From contig BFEA01000429.1 of NCBI GenBank assembly GCA_003427395.1, positions 1,276,386 through 1,303,239 on the forward strand: a stretch of 26,854 nucleotides of DNA, written 5' to 3'. Of this stretch, positions 9,540 to 17,937 are shown in pieces. Position 1 is the stretch's first letter; every line of letters begins with the position of its first letter. This DNA comes from Chara braunii (Eukaryota; Streptophyta; Charophyceae; Charales; Characeae). The notes under the pieces are model-generated. The model ran no database searches and was not told the origin of the DNA. It saw nothing but the letters and a program-made list of their open reading frames with translations. The position numbers and the translations under genes are program-made.

Positions 9540-11040
9540 TCGTTGCATCAAGAAAAAAAGGGGTCTTGGTGTTTTGGACCCCCTCCAACAGAACACCACG
9601 CTATTGACCAAATGGCCAATTCAGGCTAATATGACGGAATCAGGGCCAAAGTTATTGATGGAGATGGCAGAGTACATTCTAGGCGTGGAATGGGATCTCC
9701 TAGACCACAAAAGAGTATGGTTGTGTTTGCTCCTGCCCTCCTTTAGCAACCAAAGACCCAAATCTAGAATCTGGAGAAGTATTTGGGGGGCATGGAATAA
9801 GGTTAAGCCAAACAAGTGGCTTCAACCTACCACAAAGCAGGAAGTGCTCAATCAGTTGCTTTTTGGCAACCAACTAATCCTGCAACCAGATGGAACTCCA
9901 TTTTCATCAGCGGACTCAGCCGATTGCTTTGGTAATTCATGGATTAAAAAATGGGTGATGCAAGTTCGAGACCTTTGAGATCAGATTTCTACCAGCTTCC
10001 TTGGCCTCTCACTACTTAGAAAGAAGTTGTTGAGATTACAGAATGTAGTCAAACATCAGGCTGATCTATTGGAGGTCGTCCCAAGAGCGTGGATTCATTT
10101 ATTGCGTCTGGAGATAGACTACGTAGCAGGGACTTGGCTTCGGGATGAAGACCGTCCCTACCCCGTTCCAAGTGTGCTCGGTCCGGATCTTATTTCAAGA
10201 CAGAGAGTTCAAAGATGGCGCCTCCCTGGGAATATAGAGACTTCGAGGAGCCTAAGCCTGAGATTGGAAGAAGGAGAGCAATGGGTGGACCACACCTACC
10301 TGACGGAGGAAGTCAGGGTACTTGAGAGAACAACACGCATAGGGAAAATCTCAGCTTCATTGCTTCAGAATGCAGACCAATTTAAAGTAGAGCCGCAATT
10401 ATGCGGCTGGGAGCTACAAGAGTCGGGTGCCTGATCAAATTTCACCCCTCTAATACAGTACAAGCCCAAGACAAGAGTTCAATTGCAACAATGTTATTTG
10501 AAGAAGATTGTGGCCTCCCTCGCCATTAAGAGGGCCGAAACGCAACAAGTACCAGGCATCATAACACTGAGGCTTGAAACCTTCTGGAAGGCACTCTCGA
10601 CCACCCCAGTCCAAAAACACGCCAGCATAATGTGGCTTCAATCCCTTTTAGTGACAGCCACGACAATGTGACTTTCATCGAAAGGTATGGAAGTTCCCAT
10701 TCAATGTCCGAGAAGTAACTGCGGATGAGAGAACATGATTAATCTATCACTATACTGCCCCCTGGTGGACGAACTCCTAGTATGGTCGAATAAACATTGA
10801 AGAAACTTCACCTGTGGGGCCATGGAATGGTCCGATCAGTGGATGGTCTACGACCTCCTCCCTGCAGGACTGAATTATAAATCAAGACTGGGGTATATGG
10901 CACTCTGATGTAGAGGAGTCCTGATGGAAACTATCTGGGCGGTCCGGAACGCGAGAGTATTCCGACGAGAGGAGATATCCGTAAAACAACAACAAATTCA
11001 TATTAAACGGAACATTAGAAGAATAATCCGAGTGGGTCCA
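9540..11040 (+). pseudogene. LINE ORF2 3' part (post-RT to zf-RVT), single frame with TGA stops
   Basis: The frame begins with KKRGLGVLDPLQQNTTLL, the same post-RT block as in the minus-strand LINE at 2535-2224. It continues as protein-like sequence through CYLKKIVASLAIKRAETQ to a zf-RVT-like end with ENMINLSLYCPLVDELLVW and IWAVRNARVFRREE. Across about 1.5 kb the frame never shifts. Stops at 9976, 10432, 10669, 10726, 10798, 10906 and 11068 (the last just past the likely end) are all TGA. The 5' part, including the catalytic RT motifs, is missing, as usual for 5'-truncated LINE insertions. The similarity to the minus-strand copy is at the level of motifs, so it belongs to a related but different LINE family. 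Confidence 0.8.
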
Positions 11041-11810
11041 TATGTTAAAAGAGCAGGATGCCCTGACTGAGATGTTCTCGATCGGCCGAATGGGGAGTCT
11101 ACAGGGCAGCCAGACCCCCTTCGAATGGAAGGACAAGCCCGAGCTATTCCAAGTGCGGGTCATAGGCGAAGAGGGGGAGGCCTAGGTCTTTCAATCGGAC
11201 ACAAATATCCAAGACCTGCCCTTAGATCCAATAGAGTGGACATGGAAGCGAGCAGGCCGCAGGCCCACTTCGTTATAGCAAATCCACCTTCATAGTTTGT
11301 CAGTTAAGACCACCTATAGACTACTTAGACCTAAGCATGCTCTGAAAGATGTGATTATGGATAGATGGGCCAAACACCTGAACGTGGACTGCAACCTCCT
11401 CACACCGATCCCATGGTTCCAAAAGCGCAAAAACAGACTGGCCAAAATCACTTTTCTTCAATGGCAAACCATGCACCGGTGCCTGCCAACACTAGACTGG
11501 CTAGTGGACCATACCAACTTCGAACAGAAAGGTTTGGCCTTGCGCTGATGCACACGATGCATGTAGGCCTATCCCCTGCAGAGATAAGTAGAGACTATTG
11601 AACATAACTTCATGCAATGCCCAACCGCCCATTTTTCTTGACGTTTGTGGGACTGAATCTGGAGAAAAATGGTGTCGGACCTACCGTGGCCCTGAACCTG
11701 GAGGGCCATCCTTATAGGTTATTGGTCGTTGTCGTACCAAATACCCTTACAAGGGTATCTAGCATGTTTTCTGCAAGTCACGCCAGTGCGCCTCACCTAT
11801 TTGACGGCAC
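11041..11810 (+). pseudogene. Second LINE ORF2 3' fragment with zf-RVT module
   Basis: Near 11040 the coherent reading moves to another frame, with EWKDKPELFQVRVIGEEGEA, then IEWTWKRAGRRPT and SVKTTYRLL. The frame 11297-11548 holds LAKITFLQWQTMHRCLPTLD and DHTNFEQKGLA. After a frame change the zinc-ligand pattern CTRC then ETIEHNFMQCP follows at about 11540-11630. This is the zf-RVT module read a second time, so this is either a second element inserted behind the first or a tandem copy. Stops include two TAG and several TGA. The fragment at 22650-22028 on the minus strand is its closest relative in the window (shared QKGL and ETIEH blocks). Confidence 0.75.
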
Positions 11811-12450
11811 GTGCGCGAGAGGAAGCTTAGGTCCTCGCTTGGTTGAGCGATGCGCGCGGGGTATCGCCGACGAGCGCAACCATGCGCGGCCTAGGGGTGC
11901 GCAGCGTCACAGGCCAGTGGGATGCAAAGCCCTTGGTTCCCTTACTTTTTTAGTGTTCCTCGTGTTTATATATATATATATATTATTATTATTATTATTT
12001 CCTACTTTATTTTTACTGTTTTGGCTCGGCGATTGGTTCTGAGGCTGGTGTCGGGACCAACTGGCTTGGCTCAGTTGCTACGTCGCCGGACACAGGGTGC
12101 TGACGAAAAGTCCTCCACCCTACCCACACTAAAATACAGATTGAAGAGCTCAACGGTCGTGGGAGCGGTGGGGTCCGTGGTCATGGCTTCCCTCGCATCC
12201 CAATTGGAGAGCGCCGATAGCCTAAAAGTGGAAGGGAATTGGAGAACATTTCGAGCGGGCCTGTGGGAGTGCAGCCCGAGGGTGGAAGGTGTTGCGGCGG
12301 GAGCACCGTCCGCCGCCCACGATATGTTGTGAGAGGTTTTGAGTGTGAGCATGGCCGCTGAGTCCCGCGAGATGGTGAACTCGCCTGCGCACAGGGGGCG
12401 TCAGGCGGAGGCCCGCAGCGGTACTAGTTGCTGTAGTCGTTCCCACAAAA
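11811..12450. other. Unassigned stretch with an AT/ATT microsatellite
   Basis: A TA repeat followed by ATT repeats lies at about 11967-11999. An open plus frame (11922-12332) has basic, Ser-rich content after the microsatellite but no family that I recognise. No RNA gene was seen. Confidence 0.4.
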
Positions 12451-12590
12451 CCTGCCCCTACTTCGGTCCCCAAAACTCCCATTTGATTATCTGCTGATAC
12501 CACTGAGATCGGCAATGGAACTCGCCCCTACTTCGGTCCTCATAACTCCCATTTGATTATATGCTGATACCACTGAGACCGGCAGAGGGA
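12451..12590. repeat. Two tandem copies of a 70-bp unit
   Basis: 12451-12520 and 12521-12590 align over their full length without gaps, sharing CCCCTACTTCGGTCC, ACTCCCATTTGATTAT and GCTGATACCACTGAGA. About ten differences separate them. A third start (CCCGCCT) follows at 12591 but decays at once. Confidence 0.93.
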
Positions 12591-12782
12591 CCCGCCTCAC
12601 GCTACAGGCCTCGCAACTAGCCTGTGCCCTCGCACTCGTCGTGGCGTCGGAAATCACCCCGACAACCGAGCATAGGTTGTATGCCTCAGCGCTGTCCAAC
12701 TTCGGGGCTGATTGATTCGGCATGTGAATTGAGACACACTCCTTAGCGGATCTCAACTTCCATTACCAACGTCCTGCTGTGA

Positions 12783-13247
12783 TTGTGTTATCTGTATCAA
12801 TCAACACCCTTTGTGGTGTCTAGGTCTGTCGCACGGATCGGCGGACGGTATTACTTCCCTCCTGAAAATCGTTGCTCCGGATTCGTGGATGCTGGATTTA
12901 TCATTATCGATACTCACTTTCCGCCTTACTCGGTATTATTGCCCTTTAACGAGTTGATCGTCATTCCGTGGACGGCAGTGGAACCCCACTGGCCTCACAC
13001 CCTGTGCACTGAGTGCCAGCGTTTCGAGCACTACGAATCCAAGGGCTTTCACTACCGTATACGGAATGATGACGAACATAGAGAAAGAGCCACACGACTG
13101 AGGCCCTCCACGTCGGATTCAGAACTGACCAGCGAGCGATGTCGTGACTTAATACGCAAGCGAGACACGAGAAGCGTGTCGAAGCCTTTTTGCTCTAAAC
13201 GAAGGGCCGTAGCACGGTGGGAAGTACGACAATATTTTTTTGATTAA
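12783..13247 (+). CDS. Open frame of 154 codons, unassigned, doubtful
   Basis: The frame is open for 154 codons and has ordinary composition, with a Cys/His-containing middle (HTLCTECQRFEHYESKGFH) and a basic, charged C-terminal half. The middle could be mistaken for a zinc-binding stretch, but only two Cys are present. I do not recognise a family and see no TATA box or poly(A) signal set. It may be a fragment of an old element or an exon. The ATG is simply the first in the frame. Confidence 0.2.
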   Translation: MCYLYQSTPFVVSRSVARIGGRYYFPPENRCSGFVDAGFIIIDTHFPPYSVLLPFNELIVIPWTAVEPHWPHTLCTECQRFEHYESKGFHYRIRNDDEHRERATRLRPSTSDSELTSERCRDLIRKRDTRSVSKPFCSKRRAVARWEVRQYFFD

Positions 13248-13488
13248 ATTTGTATTCCTCTCTCCTTTCGCGCCGAATTCGCGCGCGCATTCTGCAACGC
13301 GCGAAAAGCACCCGACTCACTTCATCGGACCGTCAGGGGGGATTTCAGTTCTGTCTGTGTCCCCACACTCAATTTCCAAAAATCCTTGGCACACCCCCAT
13401 CTTGCTGTTTTTCTGGGCCTCTTTTTCGCACACCTAGCACTCCGAACGGAAGACAACACTGGGCGTGAGGTTGCGCGTCACAGCACAA

Positions 13489-13524
13489 CCACAAACAACA
13501 ACGACGACGACAACAACGAGAGCG

Positions 13525-13563
<39 letters not shown>

Positions 13564-13650
13564 ACAACAACGGCAGAGATGACGACAACGGCAGAGATGA
13601 CGATCACGGCGGCAACAACAACAACAACATCAACAACAATGCCTACTACT
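13489..13650. repeat. AAC/GAC trinucleotide microsatellite
   Basis: Mostly CAA units with CGA, GAGAT and GGC interruptions. The translated frames give only Asn, Thr or Val runs, so open frames across it are not genes. Confidence 0.95.
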
Positions 13651-13950
13651 ACTACCTTCCCCCCACTGTGCGTGGTGTCTCTCCCTGCTGATCCGCTTAT
13701 CTTCGCTGCACAACGGGTGGGAGTGGGATACACGACGACCCTCCATTGATTGGGGTTGTCCGGCCCTCAATCCTCAATCATGATGAGGTGTAGGGGTAGG
13801 TTGTTTAGGGTTTCGGGCATGGGTGTGTTTTGGCTGCTGGCGTGTTTGATGGAGATGTTTTTTTACTTAGGTTTTCGTCATTCCCTTCTCCTGGGAAGTA
13901 ATCAATGCCTTTTGCTCTATGGGGGATATTCAAACTTAACGAACATTTCA

Positions 13951-14160
13951 CATCATTGTATAAGGGACGCTGGACCCGATTTCCATCTGACACATGTTAT
14001 TGTACAGGGACGCTGGACCTGATTTCTAGCAGGTGTAGCTCCCCACCAATGGCTGGAGCCTTCAACATCGGGAACCACTTAACGGGGCTCCTCTTATCAC
14101 CTCGTTAAGTGGGTTTTCCCGTATATGATGTTCTGATGAAAAAATAAAAATAAAAAAAAA
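13951..14160 (+). mobile_element. SINE-like element, copy A, with A-rich tail
   Basis: From 5' to 3' it shows a 43-bp tandem duplication carrying GGGACGCTGGACC (13963-13983 and 14006-14026). The core follows at about 14026-14060, reading AGCAGGTGTAGCTCCCC then ACCAATGG and GGAGCC. Next is a stem-loop (14069-14084 with 14103-14121), and the element ends in an A-rich tail (14139-14160). The core matches copies at 20018-20050 and 14800-14835 on the minus strand. No coding capacity is seen. The combination of short length, a shared core and an A tail fits a SINE. The 5' end is set by the start of the duplication and is approximate. Confidence 0.65.
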
Positions 14161-14430
14161 TCAAGGTTCATGGTTAAAGGTTGTAACCTTGCTTCAGAGT
14201 TCAAACCATCGTTCTCGAGGGTCAAACAATGGTTCAAGGTTGGAGGTGCAAGCCATGGCTTCAGGGTTCAAACCCTAGTTCAAGGTTCAAACCAACGGGC
14301 AAACCATGGTTGAAGGTTCAATGTTCAGACCTGGTCCAGCGATTGGACGTTCGAACCTTAGTTCGCGGTTCAAACCAAGGGTCAAACCAGCAGTCAAACC
14401 ATGGTTCGAGGTTCAGAGTCTTCAGACCAA
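14161..14430. repeat. Degenerate array of GGTTCAAACC-like decamers
   Basis: The motif GGTTCAAACC or close variants (AGGTTCAAACC, GGTCAAACC, ATGGTTCAAGG) recurs more than a dozen times, often as adjacent GGTTCAAGG and CAAACCATGG pieces. There is no strict period. The motif resembles the B box of tRNA promoters, but no cloverleaf surrounds any copy. Confidence 0.75.
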
Positions 14431-14543
14431 CCCAAAACCGCAAGCACATTCACAGCAAGAGGACCAAAACAGTCATAGGTACACAGATCTCAAGCAATTT
14501 CAGCTGCGGTCCACACATTGTGGGTTCTTCAGCTAGCAAGGCC

Positions 14544-14744
14544 AGAGGAAGCCCGTCCGGTTTCAGTCCTTCAGAGGAAGCCCGTCCCGTTTCGCAGTCC
14601 TTCAGACTGGAAGCCCGTCCGGTTTGGCAGTCCTTCAGAGGAAGCCCATCCGGTTTCGCAGCCTTCGCAGTCCTTCAGACTGGAAGCCTGTCCGGTTTCG
14701 CAGTCCCTCAGACTGGAAGCCCGTCCGGTTTCGCAGTCCTCCAG
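14544..14744. repeat. Minisatellite, six units of about 31-37 bp
   Basis: The unit reads GGAAGCCCGTCCGGTTTCGC followed by AGTCCTTCAG with an optional ACT. Units differ by small substitutions and one 8-bp insertion. The array sits inside a 283-codon open plus frame (14518-15369), where it encodes repeated Arg-Pro-Val-Ser-like peptides; that frame also crosses the antisense SINE-like unit and is unlikely to be a real gene. Confidence 0.92.
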
Positions 14745-14769
14745 CCTGCTGCGAGTACCTTCCCTTCCC

Positions 14770-14994
14770 TTTTTTTTTCACAGTTTGTTTTGTTGGGTGG
14801 ATGGCTCCCGTCTATTGGCGGGGAGCTTCACCTGCTCGCACAATCCTCCCTCGACATGGACTGGGTTGCGTGTAGGTACAGCATCCGGACTTCCCAGGAG
14901 ATCACCCATCCCAGTGCTACTCCGGCCTGACGGCGCTCGGCTTCCGAGTTCGGATGAGATAGGCGGGCGCAGCATGGGCGTCGCTCCGCTACAC
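14770..14994 (-). mobile_element. 5S-rRNA-headed SINE-like element, copy E, with poly(A) end
   Basis: On the minus strand a 5S-like head (14994-14870) runs into a unique linker (about 14869-14836). Then comes the core GAGCAGGTGAAGCTCCCC, GCCAATAGAC and GGGAGCC (about 14835-14803), and the element ends in nine A residues (14778-14770). The core is the same as in copies A and B. Known precedent: 5S-derived SINEs (SINE3 class) use the internal promoter of 5S rRNA and end in A-rich or LINE-like tails. The length of 225 bp is typical of SINEs. I could not identify a target-site duplication. Alternative: a chance insertion of a 5S pseudogene next to a core-bearing repeat. Confidence 0.7.
14870..14994 (-). 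rRNA. 5S rRNA-like sequence (probably the pseudogene head of a SINE)
   Basis: The minus strand reads TATCTCATCCGAACTCGGAAG, the conserved loop B/C region (first 20 bases are diagnostic). It then has the box A-like AAGCCGAGCGCCGTCAGGCC and the box C region GGGATGGGTGATCTCCTGGG. It ends AAGTCCGGATGCTGTA, as in eukaryotic 5S rRNA. Terminal bases GTGTAG and CTACAC can pair as helix I. The 5' third is diverged: the usual CCATACC block is missing. At 125 bases it is slightly longer than the usual 120. These changes, together with the attached repeat core and A tail, favour a derived copy over a working gene. Confidence 0.8.
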
Positions 14995-14999
14995 TACTC

Positions 15000-15620
15000 C
15001 CGACATCGACCAAAGACCAAAATCATGGCGGTCTATCGACTCGCCAAATGCCAGAAAGACAAAACAATATGGCGGTGTATCTCTCCATTTTGTAGGCCCG
15101 GATTCATTACTCATTTTCCACATTTGGAGAGTAGTGGAGCGAGGCCCATCGAAGGAAAACCCGTCACACGGCTACGCCGTGAGAAAAAAGTGGGCTTGTT
15201 CACATTACTCAGGGAACCGCCAAAACGAAGCATGTATCTTCCTCAAAACTCTGAACCATACACGCTCCATCAATTTTGTCGCTCAGTGGCACAGCGAGCC
15301 TCGCGAGGGCCTCTTTCCGACTCCGATCTGGATGCGATTGCCGTCAAATGCATCCAGTTTCAGCCGTGATTGCACGAACTGATTGCCCTAAAAAGAAAAA
15401 AAACAGAGACATTCTGCACCCAGTAATTGTCGACATCCCATAACCTGTTTCACAACGATGCGATTCTGCGCTGCCAAAATAAATCACGGCGCCTCGTTGA
15501 AAAATTCGTTCTGTGGTTGTCTGTGCGACTTACCTGTGGCTTGTGCGCGCACGTTGCGGTACCTGCTGCGCCTGGCCAATTTTTGTAGGGGTCCGGCCAC
15601 GGTCGGGCTCCAACAAATGA
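15000..15620. other. Unassigned stretch
   Basis: The plus frame ending at 15369 keeps protein-like content here, including LLREPPKRSMYLPQNSEPY, but I recognise no family. No RNA gene or repeat was identified. Confidence 0.3.
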
Positions 15621-15630
15621 AAGCTAACAA

Positions 15631-15780
15631 GTATACTGGGGTTTATTACTGGGGGTTAAAATTGAGGGAAAACATAGCTGTAATAAAAGAAGTTAGAAAA
15701 TAAAAGTATATTGGGGTTTATTACTGGGGTTTAAAATTGAGGCAAGAACATATCTTTATTAAGAAGAAAAAAAAAGGGAA
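15631..15780. repeat. Two tandem copies of a 75-bp unit
   Basis: GTATACTGGGGTTTATTACT at 15631 and GTATATTGGGGTTTATTACT at 15706 begin the two copies. Both continue with GGGGTTTAAAATTGAGG-like sequence. A decayed third start (TTACTGGGATTTTCATACTG) is at about 15813. Confidence 0.9.
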
Positions 15781-16075
15781 CAGAAAAAGGATAAAGAAGA
15801 AGAAAAGAAAAGTTACTGGGATTTTCATACTGGGGATTTTTTCGTCACGTGTCAAGGGTAGGGGCTCCGCTCGGCTGCGGGCTGCATGCCGAATAGACCA
15901 AACAGATAAAGAGACGGCGGCGTCAGTCACTCGGAAACAAGCTACGTGCGGGGGAGATATAACAGCCCCGGCGTCCTGTCAGTACCTTGCGGAAAATTGA
16001 ATATCAGGTCCGCAAGGCACTCAATTTTCTTTTCTTTTCTTTTTTGTTTGTTCTTTTTTTTTGTTTTTTTTGAGA

Positions 16076-16106
<31 letters not shown>

Positions 16107-16107
16107 T

Positions 16108-16153
16108 NNNNNNNNNNNNNNNNNNNNNNNNNNNNNNNNNNNNNNNNNNNNNN
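16108..16153. other. Assembly gap (46 undetermined bases)
   Basis: The run of N follows a 27-base T run. The same neighbourhood has a second T run (16187-16214). The gap was probably caused by the homopolymer and its true size is unknown. Confidence 0.98.
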
Positions 16154-16186
16154 AGTACTGTCGGATCAGAAGCTTGGTCATCAAAG

Positions 16187-16338
16187 TTTTTTTTTTTTTT
16201 TTTTTTTTTTTTTTGAGAAGCTGACAATTCTTATTACAAATGTATCGTGGTCGAGGCCGTGGACCTCACAATTCTACCCGGTGACAGAACCAGAAACCTT
16301 GCTGGAGCCTGGAAACCGGGTCCAGCTTCCCATGACCA
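16187..16338 (-). mobile_element. Poly(A)-tailed short element, copy C
   Basis: On the minus strand it begins GGGAAGCTGGACCCGG at about 16330, like the start block of copies A and B. It runs through CCGGGTAGAATTGTGAGGTCC (first 20 bases diagnostic, 16281-16261) and ends GTCAGCTTCTC followed by about 28 A residues (16214-16187). The 29-bp part at 16253-16281 matches 239-267, in the presumed LINE tail, at 26 positions. It lacks the core hairpin of copies A, B and E. It may be a different SINE or a 5'-truncated LINE end. Confidence 0.6.
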
Positions 16339-16449
16339 CTACCGTCTTCCCCCGAACATAACGCACCCTGAAAAGGAACGTATACAAGGTATGTTTCCGG
16401 CCAGATACAGTCAGAATGAGGGTGCGTTGTGTTCGGGGGAAGAAGGTAG
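16339..16449. mobile_element. MITE-like hairpin element M1
   Basis: The ends are inverted repeats: CTACC-GT-CTTCCCCCGAAC on the left and the matching GTTCGGGGGAAG-AA-GGTAG on the right. Pairing continues inside through CGCACCCT and AGGGTGCG. The 111-bp element has no coding content. The left end abuts copy C. A second member (M2) lies at 18681-18796. Confidence 0.8.
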
Positions 16450-16529
16450 GTAGCAAAGAAAGCTCGTCAAGAAAATGTCTTGAAGCTCAGAAAAAAGTGG
16501 CTCAATTTTACGCAAGGGACTGACAGGAC

Positions 16530-16890
16530 GGCGCTAGGCGCTGTGTGCTGTTTTATGTCGGGAGGCAAATGGCCTCAGGCAGATGGCCTCCTACATGGCA
16601 AAAATCCATCCTTGAAGGGGCGGCTGCCTCTGGGCTGAAATACGTAGCCTTCACCTGCTGGGGCACTCGTATGGAAGGCATCTGGCGGGCCAGAAATGAT
16701 AGAGTTTCCAAAGGAGAGCGGGAGCACAAGCAGCATATCATCAACAGAATTATCGTCTAAGTTCGAACTCAGCGTCACGATCCTCTCAGATTGGCACTCA
16801 AAAGTATCAATGTGGTTCTGGAAGACCTGGGCCGGCCTTATCAAACACAGCTTAGGTTAAGTTTCCACAGAGCGCAACTTGGTGATGGCT
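16530..16890 (+). pseudogene. LINE ORF2 C-terminal fragment
   Basis: The frame from 16545 contains EGIWRARNDRVSKGEREHKQ and IINRIIV and, after one stop (TAA), continues RLALKSINVVLEDLGRP and QTQLRLSFHRAQLGDG to a stop. The IWxxRN motif followed by a basic helix matches the C-terminal ends of the LINE copies at about 10935 (IWAVRNARVF) and 1020 (IWEDRNNILF). Upstream ORF2 parts are absent. Confidence 0.65.
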
Positions 16891-16944
16891 AACTCGCTGA
16901 AGCAGCAGCCCAAGGACCCCCTCCGTAGTGCCTCCACGGAGAAC

Positions 16945-16995
16945 AGATACCGGGAACCAGCACGTGCTGGGAACCGGGGCCAGCGTCCCATTCAA
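16945..16995 (-). repeat. Dispersed-repeat fragment D with a perfect 14-bp palindrome
   Basis: The minus strand reads GGGACGCTGGCCCCGG, like the start block of copies A, B and C. It then reaches the self-complementary CCAGCACGTGCTGG (16957-16970), centred on CACGTG. The rest of the element is not present. Confidence 0.55.
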
Positions 16996-16999
16996 GATC

Positions 17000-17597
17000 A
17001 TATTGAGAAATTCAGAAATTTATGGAAATATCTTTGAGATAGCGGAGCCATTACCCGGCTTCGGCTAAGAAAGACAACTGTGTACAAAAGCTTGGATCAA
17101 AGGAGCATTCAGAAAGAAAGAACCACCTGCTGAAGGGTTTTTCAGCAGCCCAACCTTACCTAGCTCACCCCTATATCCCGATGCCCAATCTCTACCAGGC
17201 GTCGTGCCCCCAACTACTAGGTTAGAGAGTGGCACGACCCACCCCAGAAACCCCCCCACCTGCTAGGCCACAGGGCAAAGCGACCTGCCCCGGCTCCGGC
17301 CAGCATCGACTAGGCACCAGCTCACCAAAAGACACTAGAGTGCTTACCACCCTAGACAACTCCCCATCTCTCTCTATCAGGTCTCATGCCCGGATAAAGC
17401 TCGAGTTACAGGGCAGCGCAACCAACCCCCAGCACCGACCAGCATCGTTCTGGCCTCGTCTATTCCCCTTGAACCTCCAAATAACCTTCTAGCTCCCCTA
17501 ACCGCCAAAAATATCCGTAATCCTACAAACAATACTGAACTCCTAAGAACTCCCCGAATTTTCTGAATTTTGCTTAATCATGAAGTTGTCATAGACC
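17000..17597. other. Unassigned stretch, possibly LINE 3' untranslated region
   Basis: No recognisable coding content or RNA. It lies between the plus-strand LINE fragment and a 27-base A run at 17598-17624, so it could be the 3' tail of that LINE. This rests on position only. Confidence 0.3.
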
Positions 17598-17624
17598 AAA
17601 AAAAAAAAAAAAAAAAAAAAAAAA
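17598..17624 (+). repeat. Poly(A) run, 27 bases
   Basis: Uninterrupted A run on the plus strand. It could be the tail of a plus-strand retroelement ending here. Confidence 0.9.
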
Positions 17625-17695
17625 GAATAGCCGAACAAGGTTGCCTCTCTGTGTCAAGTAGTAACTTGCCCTTTCCGTCAAAGAGAGAACTTGAA

Positions 17696-17812
17696 CCCAC
17701 CAGCCATAATTTTGGCAAAAATTCCTAAACCCAAAAATAACCCAGAACCCACCACCCACCCACCAGCCAAAATTTTCCCCAGAGTTCCTAAAGCCAAAAA
17801 TAGCCCGACCTA
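17696..17812. repeat. Two tandem copies of a 64-bp unit
   Basis: CCCACCAGCCATAATTTT at 17696 and CCCACCAGCCAAAATTTT at 17760 start the copies. Both continue with ATTCCTAAACCCAAAAATA- or GTTCCTAAAGCCAAAAATA-like sequence. Confidence 0.9.
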
Positions 17813-17814
17813 AA

Positions 17815-17890
17815 CTCAACTAAACAACACAAGCACAGCAGAGTCGGACGGACCACAAGCCAGGCCCCAGAAAAAAAAGTAAAACAATCA
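17815..17890. repeat. Dispersed repeat, first copy
   Basis: AACTAAACAACACAAGCAC, then GACCACAAGCCAGGCC and a GAAAAAAAAGT end, match 19628-19685 (AACTAAACAGCAAAAACAC, ACCACAAGCCAGACC, GAAAAAAAGT). The main difference is an indel of about 10 bp. Confidence 0.6.
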
Positions 17891-17937
17891 GTCACTGAAG
17901 AAAAAATGCTTATTAAGAACATATTGGAAAAAAACTT

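Noticed and set aside
9490-11190. TGA read as an amino acid (variant genetic code)
   Set aside because: Other LINE pieces here also carry TAG and TAA stops and frameshifts, and deamination explains TGA stops in a dead element.
13386-13749. Asn-, Thr- or Val-rich open frames
   Set aside because: They are translations of the AAC microsatellite.
14340-14360. tRNA gene suggested by a B-box-like sequence (minus strand GGTTCGAACGTCC)
   Set aside because: No acceptor, D or anticodon arms could be placed around it.
15942-16227. Open frames across the N gap and T runs
   Set aside because: They consist of Phe, Lys and undetermined residues only.
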